Assembly: GCA_032622095.1 (NCBI GenBank)
Contig: CP136061.1
Span: 1,612,001-1,676,000, forward strand
Reading direction: 5' to 3'
Source: Siphonodentalium dalli
Lineage: Eukaryota; Mollusca; Scaphopoda; Gadilida; Siphonodentaliidae
DNA: 64,000 nucleotides
Shown: positions 13,184-24,577 of the stretch, in pieces
How positions within the stretch are numbered: position 1 is the first letter of the stretch
Layout: the number at the start of each line of letters is the position of its first letter
Translations under genes and position numbers: made by a program
Notes under the pieces: generated by a model
What the model saw: only the letters and a program-made list of their open reading frames with translations
Databases searched by the model: none
What the model was told of the DNA's origin: nothing

Positions 13184-13487
13184 CTACATTTAATTTTATC
13201 ATATACGTTCCTTTGGCGGTTCCACCAGAAGTCCCCAGTTCGAGAGCATGTAGCGTGGTTCCGTACACGTAACAGACCCTAGTCTTTACATTGAACGTAC
13301 TTCCAGTGCAATTACTATGATATAGACAAAGTTTGTAGCACCACAGGATGTTCGGCGCCGATATATTCAGAAAAGGTGTACCAACAGGTGTGATATCCTT
13401 GACAATTTCAGGGTATTTGCTTCCACATAGGTTTCCACGGACACACATAACAAAGATTGTGAGTAGCAGTACCCGTGCGCAATCAAT
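13184..13487 (-). pseudogene. Paralogous PAN/Apple-like first exon with lost start codon
   Basis: This aligns codon for codon with the exon at 10386-10691: the signal peptide core (VLLLTIFVMCV), KYPEIVKDITPVGTPFL, ILWCYKLCLYHSNCTGSTFN and KGTYMIKLN. All spacing from the start to PEIVK is conserved (26 residues), but the codon aligned with the first paralogue's ATG is ATT (13487-13485), and an in-frame TAG lies about 13 codons upstream. The next in-frame ATG (13448) would delete most of the signal peptide. The donor is also less clear (GTAGGT at 13187 or GTACAT at 13183). It is either a pseudogene or a copy whose start lies in another exon. Confidence 0.6.
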
Positions 13488-13728
13488 CTTCCTTGTGTGT
13501 TCAATCGACTATAAGATGCGCTATGCTATGTTGTTCGTGACTGTTGATTTTTTATTGTGCATATCATATATACCTGATATATGGCATTGTGTTCTCATGG
13601 GAGGCCCGCGGATACAGTGTTGTCGCATACTTATCGTAGTTCATAGATGTGTGAAGTCACGTCGGCATTGGGGATTCATGGACGCTTTCTCATGTGTTTC
13701 TGTTAAATGAATATTTCAGACAACTATA

Positions 13729-14604
13729 TCTATTATATATTTTGAAAGATCTGTGTGTGTATGTGTTTGTTTGTGTGTGTGTTTGTTTGTGTGTGTGTTT
13801 GAAATCGATGGACTCCAAAACGACTAAGCAAATTTCGATGAAATTTGGTATTTTAGGGTATTTTCGGCCGGAGACGAACATAGGCATATTTATTTGTCCG
13901 TGCGAGGTCAACTTTTCACGTGCGGAGGTCAAATCTATTTTTACGCCGTTTTTGCGCTAATATATTTCAGTTCGGTGCTCACAAATCGATTCGATATAGC
14001 GCGAATAATAAATTGCCAGTCATATCATTTGCACGGTTAGAATCTGTGTGGCTTCATCTTTCCAACGATATATAATATGTATGTATCCGTTTTAGTTATC
14101 TGCCTCAATTATTAGGTACAAGTGGTACGATGCTTTTATCAGGATAAAATCAATGCGTAAATTCTATGACGTCGTCAGAGGTCATAAAGTTAGATTACGT
14201 TAACTCTCACCCTGCCGATGCATTTGACTGTGTCGCGTTAACTCATCACCGGCCGAGGTATCCGCAAATGACATTGGGCTATATATCTCGGAAACGGGTG
14301 TAGCTATCGACTTGAAATTTGGTATGTGAATGTATCTTGCCCCGGATACGAATTTTATCGGGTCGCCGAGCACGTGCGACGCCAGCTTCGCGCATGCGCA
14401 GACGAGATCTCGGAAACGGGTTGAGATATTGACTTTAAATTTGGTATGTGAATGTATCTTGCCCCGGATACGAATTTTATCGGGTCGCCGAGCACGTGCG
14501 ACACCAGCTTCGCGCATGCGCAGACCAGATCTAGGAAACGGGTGGAGCAATCGACTTGAAATTTGGTTTTTTAATAGCCCGGACGAAGTCGGGTCACCTT
14601 CTAG
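13729..14604 (+). mobile_element. Helitron-like non-autonomous unit 1
   Basis: Begins TCTATTATATATTTTGAAAG directly after A13728. It ends with a hairpin (CCCGGAC-GAA-GTCGGG, one bulged G), then TCACCTTCTAG, with T following. 5' TC, a 3' subterminal hairpin, CTRR and A^T insertion are the canonical Helitron signature. The interior has GT-rich sequence and about 120-bp imperfect repeats (CGGAAACGGGT, GGGTCGCCGAG, CGCGCATGCGCAGAC). It shows no Rep or helicase coding. Confidence 0.8.
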
Positions 14605-15518
14605 TCTATTATATATTTTGGAAGATCTGTTTGTGTGTTTGTGTGTGTGTTTGTGTGTAATCGATGGACTCGAAAATGGCCCAGCCGATTTCGATGAAAC
14701 TTGGTATGTGGGGGTATTTTCGGGCCAGGAGCAACATAGACCTATTAATTTGTCCGTGCGACGTCAACTTTTCACGTGCCGAGGTCAAATCTGTTTTTAC
14801 GCCGTTTTGCGCTAATATATTTCAGTTCGGTGCTTACAAATCGATTCGAAACAGCGCGAATAATAACATGCCAGTCATAATAATGACACTATGAGAATCT
14901 TTCGTGTTTCCTCTTTCCAACGATATATAATATGTATGTATCCGTTTTAGTTATCTGCCTCAATTATTAAGAAGAAGTGGTACGATCTTCTATCAGGGTA
15001 AAAACAATGCGTAACTTCTATGACGTCGTTAGAGGTCATAAAGTTAGATCACGTTAACTCTTCTCCGGCCGATGCATTTGACTGTTTCAGACGTCTTGGC
15101 GATATCTCGGGCACCGATGGTAATTTATCTTTACGTTGAAACTTGATAATTAATGAGCGTGTGTATATGAGGCGCGTTTATATACTTCAGTGGAAATCAA
15201 ATCGGGTTAAACTGGCGGATTTTTTCGGACGAAATTTGATGCATAGGGTATCTCGGTATCCGCTGGGCCGATTTCCCGGTATCCGCTGGGCCGATTTCCA
15301 CCATTTTTGGGGTGTTGGTCCACCTGACCTTGACCTTCAAAATGGTCAATTCAAGGTCAAATCGGGTAAAACCGGATGGATTTCGACGGGTACTTTTGTC
15401 GGGTACTTTTGTTCGGGCACTGTGTTTTGGACGGGTCAAATCGTGACCCCACTTGACCTTGGCCTTCAAAATAGACAATTCAAGGTCAAAGCCCGGACGA
15501 AGTCGGGTCACCTTCTAG
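14605..15518 (+). mobile_element. Helitron-like unit 2 (914 bp), head-to-tail with unit 1
   Basis: Starts TCTATTATATATTTTGGAAG immediately after unit 1's CTAG, with no host base between them. It ends in the same hairpin and CACCTTCTAG at 15518, followed by T. Units 1 and 2 therefore form one A^[1][2]^T insertion. The 176-aa open frame inside recurs in every related unit and overlaps frames on the other strand; it has no protein family features. Confidence 0.85.
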
Positions 15519-15553
15519 TAGTATATATATCGTCAGAAAATGTGCATTGCATA
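15519..15553. other. 35-bp host spacer between two Helitron insertions
   Basis: Starts with T after unit 2's CTAG and ends with A before unit 3's TC. These are exactly the flanks expected if two Helitron arrays inserted at neighbouring AT dinucleotides. An identical spacer at 17924-17958 comes from the later duplication. Confidence 0.7.
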
Positions 15554-15980
15554 TCTCATATATATTTTGAAGACCTCTGTTTGTTTGTTTGTCTGTCTGT
15601 CTGTCTGTATGTTTGTCTGTCATTAATACAAATCTACGATTCTCGACCGATCGGGACGAAACTTGGTACGTGAGTGTAGTTTGACCAGGCGGTCGTCGTT
15701 GTCATATTGGCGAGCCCGTGTGGAGCCCGCTTCGCGCATGCGCAGACGAGATATCGGAAACGGGTGGAGCTATCGACTTGAAATTTGCTATGTGAATGTA
15801 TCTTGCCCCGGATGCGAATTTTATCGGGTCGCCGAGCCCGTGCGGCGCCCACTTCGCGCATGCGCAGACGAGATCTCGGAAACGGGTGTAGCTATCGACT
15901 TGAAATTTGGTTTTTGAATAGCTATCGACTTCAAATTTGATTTTTTGAATAGCCCGGACAACGTCGGGCTCATCGGCTAG
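15554..15980 (+). mobile_element. Short Helitron-like unit 3 (427 bp)
   Basis: 5' end TCTCATATATATTTTGAAGA after A15553. The 3' end has a variant hairpin (CCCGGACAACGTCGGG) and CATCGGCTAG. It carries a TGTC/TTTG-rich 5' section and the CGCATGCGCAGACGAGAT repeats shared with unit 1. It is a shorter, diverged relative of units 1 and 2. Confidence 0.8.
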
Positions 15981-17009
15981 TCTATTATATATTTTGGAAG
16001 ATCTGTTTGTGTGTTTGTGTGTGTGTTTGTGTGTAATCGATGGACTCGAAAATGGCCCAGCCGATTTTCGATGAAACTTGGTATGTGGGGGTATTTTCGG
16101 GCCAGGAGCAACATAGACCTATTAATTTGTCCGTGCGACGTCAACTTTTCACGTGCCGAGGTCAAATCTGTTTTTACGCCGTTTTGCGCTAATATATTTC
16201 AGTTCGGTGCTTACAAATCGATTCGAAACAGCGCGAATAATAACATGCCAGTCATAATAATGACACTATGAGAATCTTTCGTGTTTCCTCTTTCCAACGA
16301 TATATAATATGTATGTATCCGTTTTAGTTATCTGCCTCAATTATTAAGAAGAAGTGGTACGATCTTCTATCAGGGTAAAAACAATGCGTAACTTCTATGA
16401 CGTCGTTAGAGGTCATAAAGTTAGATCACGTTAACTCTTCTCCGGCCGATGCATTTGACTGTTTCAGACGTCTTGGCGATATCTCGGGCACCGATGGTAA
16501 TTTATCTTTACGTTGAAACTTGATAATTAATGAGCGTGTGTATATGAGGCGCGTTTATATACTTCAGTGGAAATCAAATCGGGTTAAACTGGCGGATTTT
16601 TTCGGACGAAATTTGATGCATAGGGTATCTCGGTATCCGCTGGGCCGATTTCCCGGTATCCGCTGGGCCGATTTCCACCATTTTTGGGGTGTTGGTCCAC
16701 CTGACCTTGACCTTCAAAATGGTCAATTCAAGGTCAAATCGGGTAAAACCGGATGGATTTCGACGGGTACTTTTGTCGGGTACTTTTGTTCGGGCACTGT
16801 GCGCAGACGAGATCTCGGAAACGGGTTGAGATATTGACTTTAAATTTGGTATGTGAATGTATCTTGCCCCGGATACGAATTTTATCGGGTCGCCGAGCAC
16901 GTGCGACACCAGCTTCGCGCATGCGCAGACCAGATCTAGGAAACGGGTGGAGCAATCGACTTGAAATTTGGTTTTTTAATAGCCCGGACGAAGTCGGGTC
17001 ACCTTCTAG
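15981..17009 (+). mobile_element. Chimeric Helitron unit 4 (1029 bp)
   Basis: The head (15981-16800) matches unit 2 with one extra T near 16066. The tail (16801-17009) is identical to the last 209 bp of unit 1. The chimera is the product of the 2405-bp duplication breakpoint, not an independent transposon type. Its terminal TC and CTAG remain intact, so it could in principle still be recognised as an element. Confidence 0.85.
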
Positions 17010-17923
17010 TCTATTATATATTTTGGAAGATCTGTTTGTGTGTTTGTGTGTGTGTTTGTGTGTAATCGATGGACTCGAAAATGGCCCAGCCGATTTCGAT
17101 GAAACTTGGTATGTGGGGGTATTTTCGGGCCAGGAGCAACATAGACCTATTAATTTGTCCGTGCGACGTCAACTTTTCACGTGCCGAGGTCAAATCTGTT
17201 TTTACGCCGTTTTGCGCTAATATATTTCAGTTCGGTGCTTACAAATCGATTCGAAACAGCGCGAATAATAACATGCCAGTCATAATAATGACACTATGAG
17301 AATCTTTCGTGTTTCCTCTTTCCAACGATATATAATATGTATGTATCCGTTTTAGTTATCTGCCTCAATTATTAAGAAGAAGTGGTACGATCTTCTATCA
17401 GGGTAAAAACAATGCGTAACTTCTATGACGTCGTTAGAGGTCATAAAGTTAGATCACGTTAACTCTTCTCCGGCCGATGCATTTGACTGTTTCAGACGTC
17501 TTGGCGATATCTCGGGCACCGATGGTAATTTATCTTTACGTTGAAACTTGATAATTAATGAGCGTGTGTATATGAGGCGCGTTTATATACTTCAGTGGAA
17601 ATCAAATCGGGTTAAACTGGCGGATTTTTTCGGACGAAATTTGATGCATAGGGTATCTCGGTATCCGCTGGGCCGATTTCCCGGTATCCGCTGGGCCGAT
17701 TTCCACCATTTTTGGGGTGTTGGTCCACCTGACCTTGACCTTCAAAATGGTCAATTCAAGGTAAAATCGGGTAAAACCGGATGGATTTCGACGGGTACTT
17801 TTGTCGGGTACTTTTGTTCGGGCACTGTGTTTTGGACGGGTCAAATCGTGACCCCACTTGACCTTGGCCTTCAAAATAGACAATTCAAGGTCAAAGCCCG
17901 GACGAAGTCGGGTCACCTTCTAG
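17010..17923 (+). mobile_element. Helitron-like unit 5 (duplicate of unit 2)
   Basis: Identical in length and ends to unit 2, differing at one noticed position (17763). It arose through the 2405-bp duplication. Confidence 0.85.
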
Positions 17924-17958
17924 TAGTATATATATCGTCAGAAAATGTGCATTGCATA

Positions 17959-18385
17959 TCTCATATATATTTTGAAGACCTCTGTTTGTTTGTTTGTCTG
18001 TCTGTCTGTCTGTATGTTTGTCTGTCATTAATACAAATCTACGATTCTCGACCGATCGGGACGAAACTTGGTACGTGAGTGTAGTTTGACCAGGCGGTCG
18101 TCGTTGTCATATTGGCGAGCCCGTGTGGAGCCCGCTTCGCGCATGCGCAGACGAGATATCGGAAACGGGTGGAGCTATCGACTTGAAATTTGCTATGTGA
18201 ATGTATCTTGCCCCGGATGCGAATTTTATCGGGTCGCCGAGCCCGTGCGGCGCCCACTTCGCGCATGCGCAGACGAGATCTCGGAAACGGGTGTAGCTAT
18301 CGACTTGAAATTTGGTTTTTGAATAGCTATCGACTTCAAATTTGATTTTTTGAATAGCCCGGACAACGTCGGGCTCATCGGCTAG
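17959..18385 (+). mobile_element. Helitron-like unit 6 (duplicate of unit 3)
   Basis: Same 427-bp length, TC start, variant hairpin and CGGCTAG end as unit 3, exactly 2405 bp downstream. Confidence 0.85.
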
Positions 18386-19299
18386 TCTATTATATATTTT
18401 GGAAGATCTGTTTGTGTGTTTGTGTGTGTGTTTGTGTGTAATCGATGGACTCGAAAATGGCCCAGCCGATTTTCGATGAAACTTGGTATGTGGGGGTATT
18501 TTCGGGCCAGGAGCAACATAGACCTATTAATTTGTCCGTGCGACGTCAACTTTTCACGTGCCGAGGTCAAATCTGTTTTTACGCCGTTTTGCGCTAATAT
18601 ATTTCAGTTCGGTGCTTACAAATCGATTCGAAACAGCGCGAATAATAACATGCCAGTCATAATAATGACACTATGAGAATCTTTCGTGTTTCCTCTTTCC
18701 AACGATATATAATATGTATGTATCCGTTTTAGTTATCTGCCTCAATTATTAAGAAGAAGTGGTACGATCTTCTATCAGGGTAAAAACAATGCGTAACTTC
18801 TATGACGTCGTTAGAGGTCATAAAGTTAGATCACGTTAACTCTTCTCCGGCCGATGCATTTGACTGTTTCAGACGTCTTGGCGATATCTCGGGCACCGAT
18901 GGTAATTTATCTTTACGTTGAAACTTGATAATTAATGAGCGTGTGTATATGAGGCGCGTTTATATACTTCAGTGGAAATCAAATCGGGTTAAACTGGCGG
19001 ATTTTTTCGGACGAAATTTGATGCATAGGGTATCTCGGTATCCGCTGGGCCGATTTCCCGGTATCCGCTGGGCCGATTTCCACCATTTTTGGGGTGTTGG
19101 TCCACCTGACCTTGACCTTCAAAATGGTCAATTCAAGGTCAAATCGGGTAAAACCGGATGGATTTCGACGGGTACTTTTGTCGGGTACTTTTGTTCGGGC
19201 ACTGTGTTTTGGACGGGTCAAATCGTGACCCCACTTGACCTTGGCCTTCAAAATAGACAATTCAAGGTCAAAGCCCGGACGAAGTCGGGTCACCTTCTA

Positions 19300-19300
<1 letters not shown>
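18386..19300 (+). mobile_element. Helitron-like unit 7 (915 bp), intact end of the array
   Basis: Complete TC...CTAG unit, closely matching unit 2 with one extra T. It ends at 19300, where T19301 and a TA microsatellite follow. It is the intact original of chimeric unit 4 and forms the second A^[3][7]^T insertion in the ancestral, pre-duplication array. Confidence 0.85.

Positions 19301-19389
<89 letters not shown>
19301..19389. repeat. TA microsatellite
   Basis: Nearly pure (TA)n, interrupted once by GCTA. It abuts the Helitron 3' end, which is consistent with Helitron preference for AT targets. Confidence 0.95.
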
Positions 19390-19392
<3 letters not shown>

Positions 19393-22300
19393 GTTAGTAG
19401 GGCTGTGGTCAATTGATCATTCAATAATGCATCAACATTACATCTTTGTTTTCATTACTTGTTATATATATAAACACATGCATTAAATTGGTCTCTTGTG
19501 AGTTTTTGGATTTTGATTGATATTGCTCTCTGATTGACTGCTATAATGCGTGCCTCATCATTTATAATTTGTGTGTAGGTCTACTGACTACTGTGACATA
19601 TGTCAATGGCTATACTGCATGTTTGCCTCAGACGAAATAACATATGTGAAGAATGAATGAATCAAGCAGAATTCAACAAAGATCAAATACCTAGAATTCT
19701 CAACCTGAATAATTGTCATGCCGGTACATGTATTTTAGTGAACGTTTTAACTCTGTGTAACCTCAATTTGACCAATGATCAATTGCATGTGTAGTCGTGT
19801 GCATACAATTTGATTGTCTATCAATTGGGAATTCGAGCAAGCCTTGTTTCATATAAAACAATGGAACCTTATTCGTAAAATTATGATACTGAATCTCCCT
19901 CCGCCGAGCATTGGTCCTTAAAACCACATAACGGTGATCGGTAATGAACAGCGAAAAAACAAAACAATGGTCTGACCTTTATTAGTTATATACGGTATCG
20001 GTGTTAATTAAAGGGTGTTGAATGGTAACAACAAACCACGGTCTGATAGTTTCTGGTTACAGTCTGTCAGTTACCCAAACGGTTTTGTACCAATGAATAA
20101 TTATGCTACAGCCTAACCGTCAACAGTTGGCTGTCATGCACGTTTCGCGGTCTGACACCGTTAAACTGACGGGTATATTTTAACAGTATGTGGTGGGTCT
20201 ATACTACTTATGAATCTCTTTATGTTGGTATCGTATAGTAGGGAATATGACCATAATTCATGTTGTTAGCCAAACTGCATGGTCCCTCTTCGGGATTCAT
20301 TGTCAGTGGTTTGTCAAATAGGGTGGTGCTGTATATTGCTTTTTCAGCTGATATAATTTATCGTGATAGTAAGAGACATATGTTTTGTTCTGATGTGTGC
20401 CAAATACATATTACTACCACGATCAATACTGTATAAATATATGATGTATTTGACTGTAATCCCACATTTATACCGTATCCACATTGGGTCAACTTAGCTT
20501 TTATTCACCACTATTATATATATCTTTAATACCGCCTCTGTTGAGATTATATACACTATACATTTATAAGGAAAACAATATATATATATACTCAAATATG
20601 GCGAAAAATGGCAAGAGAATCACATGCCAGGGGCACATTGCGTTAGACACGAGTGCCCTACATTGGGTTGCACTCGTGTATAGAAAAAAACACAGCGGGA
20701 TCAACGACCAGTCCCCGTAGTTAGTGTCCGATAGTACATAAGATAGTATGGTAGATATAGTTTGATGTGTTCCCGGATCTGGGATAATCTTCCATTCCCC
20801 GTTGTCTGTATTAATAGGGTTAATATAATGATAAGCACAATGTGCAGGAGATATACAAATAATACGATGAATATGAGCGTACACACATAAATAACAAGAT
20901 CATACCCTAATTGCTGATGACTGGTTGCACTCACTGTACAACACAGGTATGAGTAAAAGAATAGAACAATCCAGTAACAGCAGTGTGATATACGCTATAG
21001 TGAACGTATATATCACGTGGATATAATGACACATCATACCGTATATGGACACATGATACCACCAACACTAGAAAATAACTACCCGTTCTCGGGAGCGAGG
21101 ACTTCACTTCTCCTGGAACCTTGCTACCCTCAACATCTCTATATAACCTGTATACATAGTGCTTACCGGCAGAGACTTATACAAATATAAAGTTATCAAA
21201 TCTTCTGGACGTTTCATTTGTTTCCGTACGCGTCCAGTCTACCTTCACCACTAGACACTATGGGACATTAGAACAATCCCCTATATATGCATTCACAATA
21301 GGCCGTACTTTCTAGAAGTAGCGCCCTGAAATTCTCTTGTGAGAGGGATTGCAGACGATCGAAAGCCCGGATCCTGAATATGTCAATGATTCTCTCCCAG
21401 AAGATATCGCATAATACGCATATAGATGTATTGTAAATCCAGCATTGCAGGATAATACCACGTGAGTAGTCTAATTGTGCTAGAATGAGCCACATTGACC
21501 ACGACACGATCTATTTGGATAAGTGGTTTTATTCAGCAGAATATTGAATATTATAAGATGGAATGTGATAATACCGATAGAACCATCGTTGTACGGTAAT
21601 CACAAGGACATATACCCGCGCCATTTGCGGCGACAATCAGGACCCAAAACTGAATGATAGAAGATAGTTTCGTATATCACGAAAAACAGGCTTGTTGGGC
21701 GATATTGATGGATTAAAATGTCAGATTTCTGCAATGTCACCGACACACCGTGTTTGGGGGAGGTGGAGACAGTTGGCTTGTGTGTGTCCCACTCCTCGCC
21801 AACTTTAGCCAAAAGTTGGAATTTCCGACAGAATATAGGTTAAAATTGACCAATACTTTGAGTTTCCAACCAATATTGTGAACATTTATGTTTTTAAACC
21901 ACAGCTCGAGTATTGACTTACTTCATGTGAATATTGTTGGACTAAAATGTCAATCAGTTTGAAATTATCCAACAATATGGGGGTGTTGGGTTGGAACTCT
22001 TCAACAGTTGGGAAGCTTGAGACACAGGCAACAGAGAACCACAAGCCACGTCCCTAATCGTGCGAGTTGTCGTCAACATGTTCGCTGTGTGTAAATATAG
22101 TTCGGTGCTCCCCCCAATGGATGCGGTGAGGAAACTCTCGGATAGAACTGTGCTCTGATTTATCAATAGCATATAGTCAAGAGGGTGGTAGAAAAATGGT
22201 CCAGATATTTAGGCGCTGGTGGGATGGTCAACATCAGCTCAAACATCGTTTTTTTCTGCAAGCTGAATTATTTTCCCCTCATGCCTATTTTATTTTTTTA

Positions 22301-24121
22301 AAATTATCATAAATTTTGACCCAGAAATGGCAATAAGCATTGTATACTGAAGTATATACTACATATAATGCCACATACCAACATAGTGTTTTGTATAGGA
22401 GTGAGGTATCACTTCGGAACCCACACCTAACCCCTCTGCTGGATGCAGATAATTCACCACTGTACAAATTGTGACCCGAACAAACATTGTCACTACCTGC
22501 TGCGTATCATAAAAAAAATATATATATATAAAACTAGGTACATCATATTCACATCGTGCTAATCGAAATTAAAACTGGAAACTGACATATGAATAACATA
22601 CTCATGTATTCAATTCAATCAACTTGTATGATGTTCTATACCGCACTTCATTTATGATGTTCCGCACCATGCAGAGAAGGAAGTCACACAAGGGTACTCA
22701 AGTTCACATCAAAGGTTCACGTCCATGTGTAAATGTATATTAGCCAAGAGTTAAATTTCATTCTATTGTACTCAAAGTATGTCTTTTGTGTGACCTGACT
22801 ACATGTGCTACATAGGCACAATAAAGAGGCACATCGACCTCCAGATGGGAAAGCACACACGTGTGCCACACATAATACATTCTGATCATATTTCTACGGA
22901 TGTTTAGGGTTAACATAGGATCGTTACAATATTATCTGATGACTCTTAAAAGGGCCATAATTGCATAATTTGTAGCGATATATGTATATTCGATAAGATG
23001 ATTCGGTTTTATTGTTGCGTAACGGTCTACTCGAGTGGGAACGAGTCATAAAGTCTGTAAAATAAACATGATGTTAACAAATCGTTGATACGCCGTAGCA
23101 TGTCGTCCTGCGTGTGTGGTCTATATACAAACCCCAAGCATGTTAATACTAAACGAATATCCGTTATCTGCATGCATACGAACGACATCGCTCGCGTGCG
23201 TGTGATCGAGACATCGCGTTATCATTCATTCACCTTTTTGAGATCGCAGATCTGAATTCTGAGATGGATGTTCAATTAATTTCAATTGAAATACATTCAT
23301 AATAGATATGTACACAATATTTAGAATATGTTATGGATTCATATTTCAGATGACATTCGCAGTCCAATTGATCAGTCTCAGATACACATAAAAACACCCG
23401 AAAACGCATCAAAACTCCTTAAGTGATATGCATATTTACTGCACAGATGCTCGGCGTTTCGTAACATCTTCATCTGTGGCGTTAACATCTTTCTGGGCCG
23501 ACAGTGGTCCATCCATATCGCGCGTATATTGAGAACGACACTAAGTTTTAAAATACTGTTCAACCCTATGCTTCATTGACAGATTCAACTATATACCGGC
23601 ATTTGTGTTGGCAGCGTGGACGTCCAGGAACTATACTAGTGGGTGGTTGTTCTCGAAAATTTGAGTGAGAAAAAGTAAAAACACTATTGAAAAAATTCGC
23701 CAAAAAATATTAAATGGTTGATCTGGGAAAACTGATTGACATCGCGTGGATAAATACTCCTGCTTCATGTGGACATACACATGCGTTGTTCGTTGTCTGT
23801 TTTACGATGAGAAACAAACATATCCCCATATCATATACGTGAAAATGACTTTCACATATTCTCGGTTTTGGCGATACCCTCGGTTTTGGCGATACCACGT
23901 ACACGGGGGTGTTGATGATTTGGTAAGAGAATTGAGGACATTAAGAACATTTTAAAATGTGCAACGACTGTGACCTCAGTACATTTCTGGAGTTTCAATG
24001 TTTATAAATGTAGGTTCGCAGTCAGGACCAGTAAGAAAAGTAAGGTGTGACTTTAAGGTATCGAACAAGTTGATAAACACATAAAACATAAACAATATGC
24101 ATTTAAAAATAAAAAACACTT
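19390..24121. other. Gene-free stretch
   Basis: No recognised gene. Between about 21700 and 22060 there are diverged blocks (CCAACAATATGG, CAACAGTTGGGAAGC, CCACGTCCCTA) related to the hAT element at 28068-29619; the block at about 22050 looks like a right end without an identified left end. Several open frames around 20560-20930 and 21270-21510 lack recognisable motifs. Confidence 0.4.
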
Positions 24122-24127
24122 CGCTGT

Positions 24128-24577
24128 TATGGCAAGCCAAACCGCTATTTAATATTAATTTTACTTAAGTAAAATTAAATGACTCTTTATTTTACTTAAG
24201 TGAAATAAAATCATATTTTATTTTACTTAAGTAAAATAACGGTCATTTTTGATTTCACTTAAGTAAAAACAATTTTACTTAAGTAAAGATATCAATCTTT
24301 TAACTTAAGTACAATTCTTTTTTACTTAAGTAAAATAAAAACGGGCGTAATATAATGGTCATTTTATTTCACTTAGTAAAATTAGTGTGCTTTTTAATTT
24401 TACTTAAGTAAAATAAAACCATGTAGATGGCGCTTTATTTCACTTAAGTAAAATAAAATGACACTTTATTTCACTAAAGTCATATAAAATGTCATTTTAT
24501 TTCACTTAAGTGAAATAAAGTGCCATTTTATTTTACTTAAGTAAAATTAATATTAAATAGCGGTTTGGCTTGCCATA
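24128..24577. mobile_element. Palindromic MITE built of ACTTAAGT hairpins, 6-bp TSD
   Basis: The long terminal inverted repeat begins TATGGCAAGCCAAACCGCTA and continues through ATTTAATATTAATTTTACTT (about 50 bp each side). The flanking direct repeat CGCTGT (24122-24127 and 24578-24583) is a likely target duplication; a TA duplication inside the TIR is the alternative reading. The interior holds about 13 copies of a TTTTACTTAAGTAAAA-like palindrome, two of them degenerate, at irregular spacing of about 25-45 bp. There is no coding capacity. Confidence 0.8.

Larger units (their letters stand above)
14396..19205 (+). repeat. 2405-bp tandem duplication within the Helitron array
   Basis: Block 14396-16800 is repeated as 16801-19205 with one substitution noticed (C15358 versus A17763). 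The left breakpoint is inside unit 1 (GCGCAGACGAG at 14396) and the right one inside the last unit (CACTGT at 19205). The novel junction at 16800/16801 shows 2-bp TG microhomology. The duplication also copies the 35-bp spacer, so it is an ordinary segmental tandem duplication laid over the older Helitron units. Near identity implies it is very young, or an assembly artefact. Confidence 0.88.

Noticed and set aside
13694-13960. Val/Cys-rich membrane-like frame
   Set aside because: Product of the TGTGTGTTTG microsatellite at the Helitron 5' end.
15143-15673. 176-codon open frame recurring in the Helitron units
   Set aside because: Open frames occur on both strands of the same repeat, the end is TTTG/TCTG low complexity, and it has no Rep, helicase or other domain features.
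14396-19205. Read-through rolling-circle capture as the cause of the 2405-bp repeat
   Set aside because: Both breakpoints are inside units rather than at TC or CTAG ends and share TG microhomology, so a segmental tandem duplication explains it better.
20564-20934. Minus-strand frames with DNGEWKIIPDP and NYGDWSL that vaguely recall the last exon of the secreted domain family
   Set aside because: The frame would need several shifts, and no conserved cysteines or splice sites line up.
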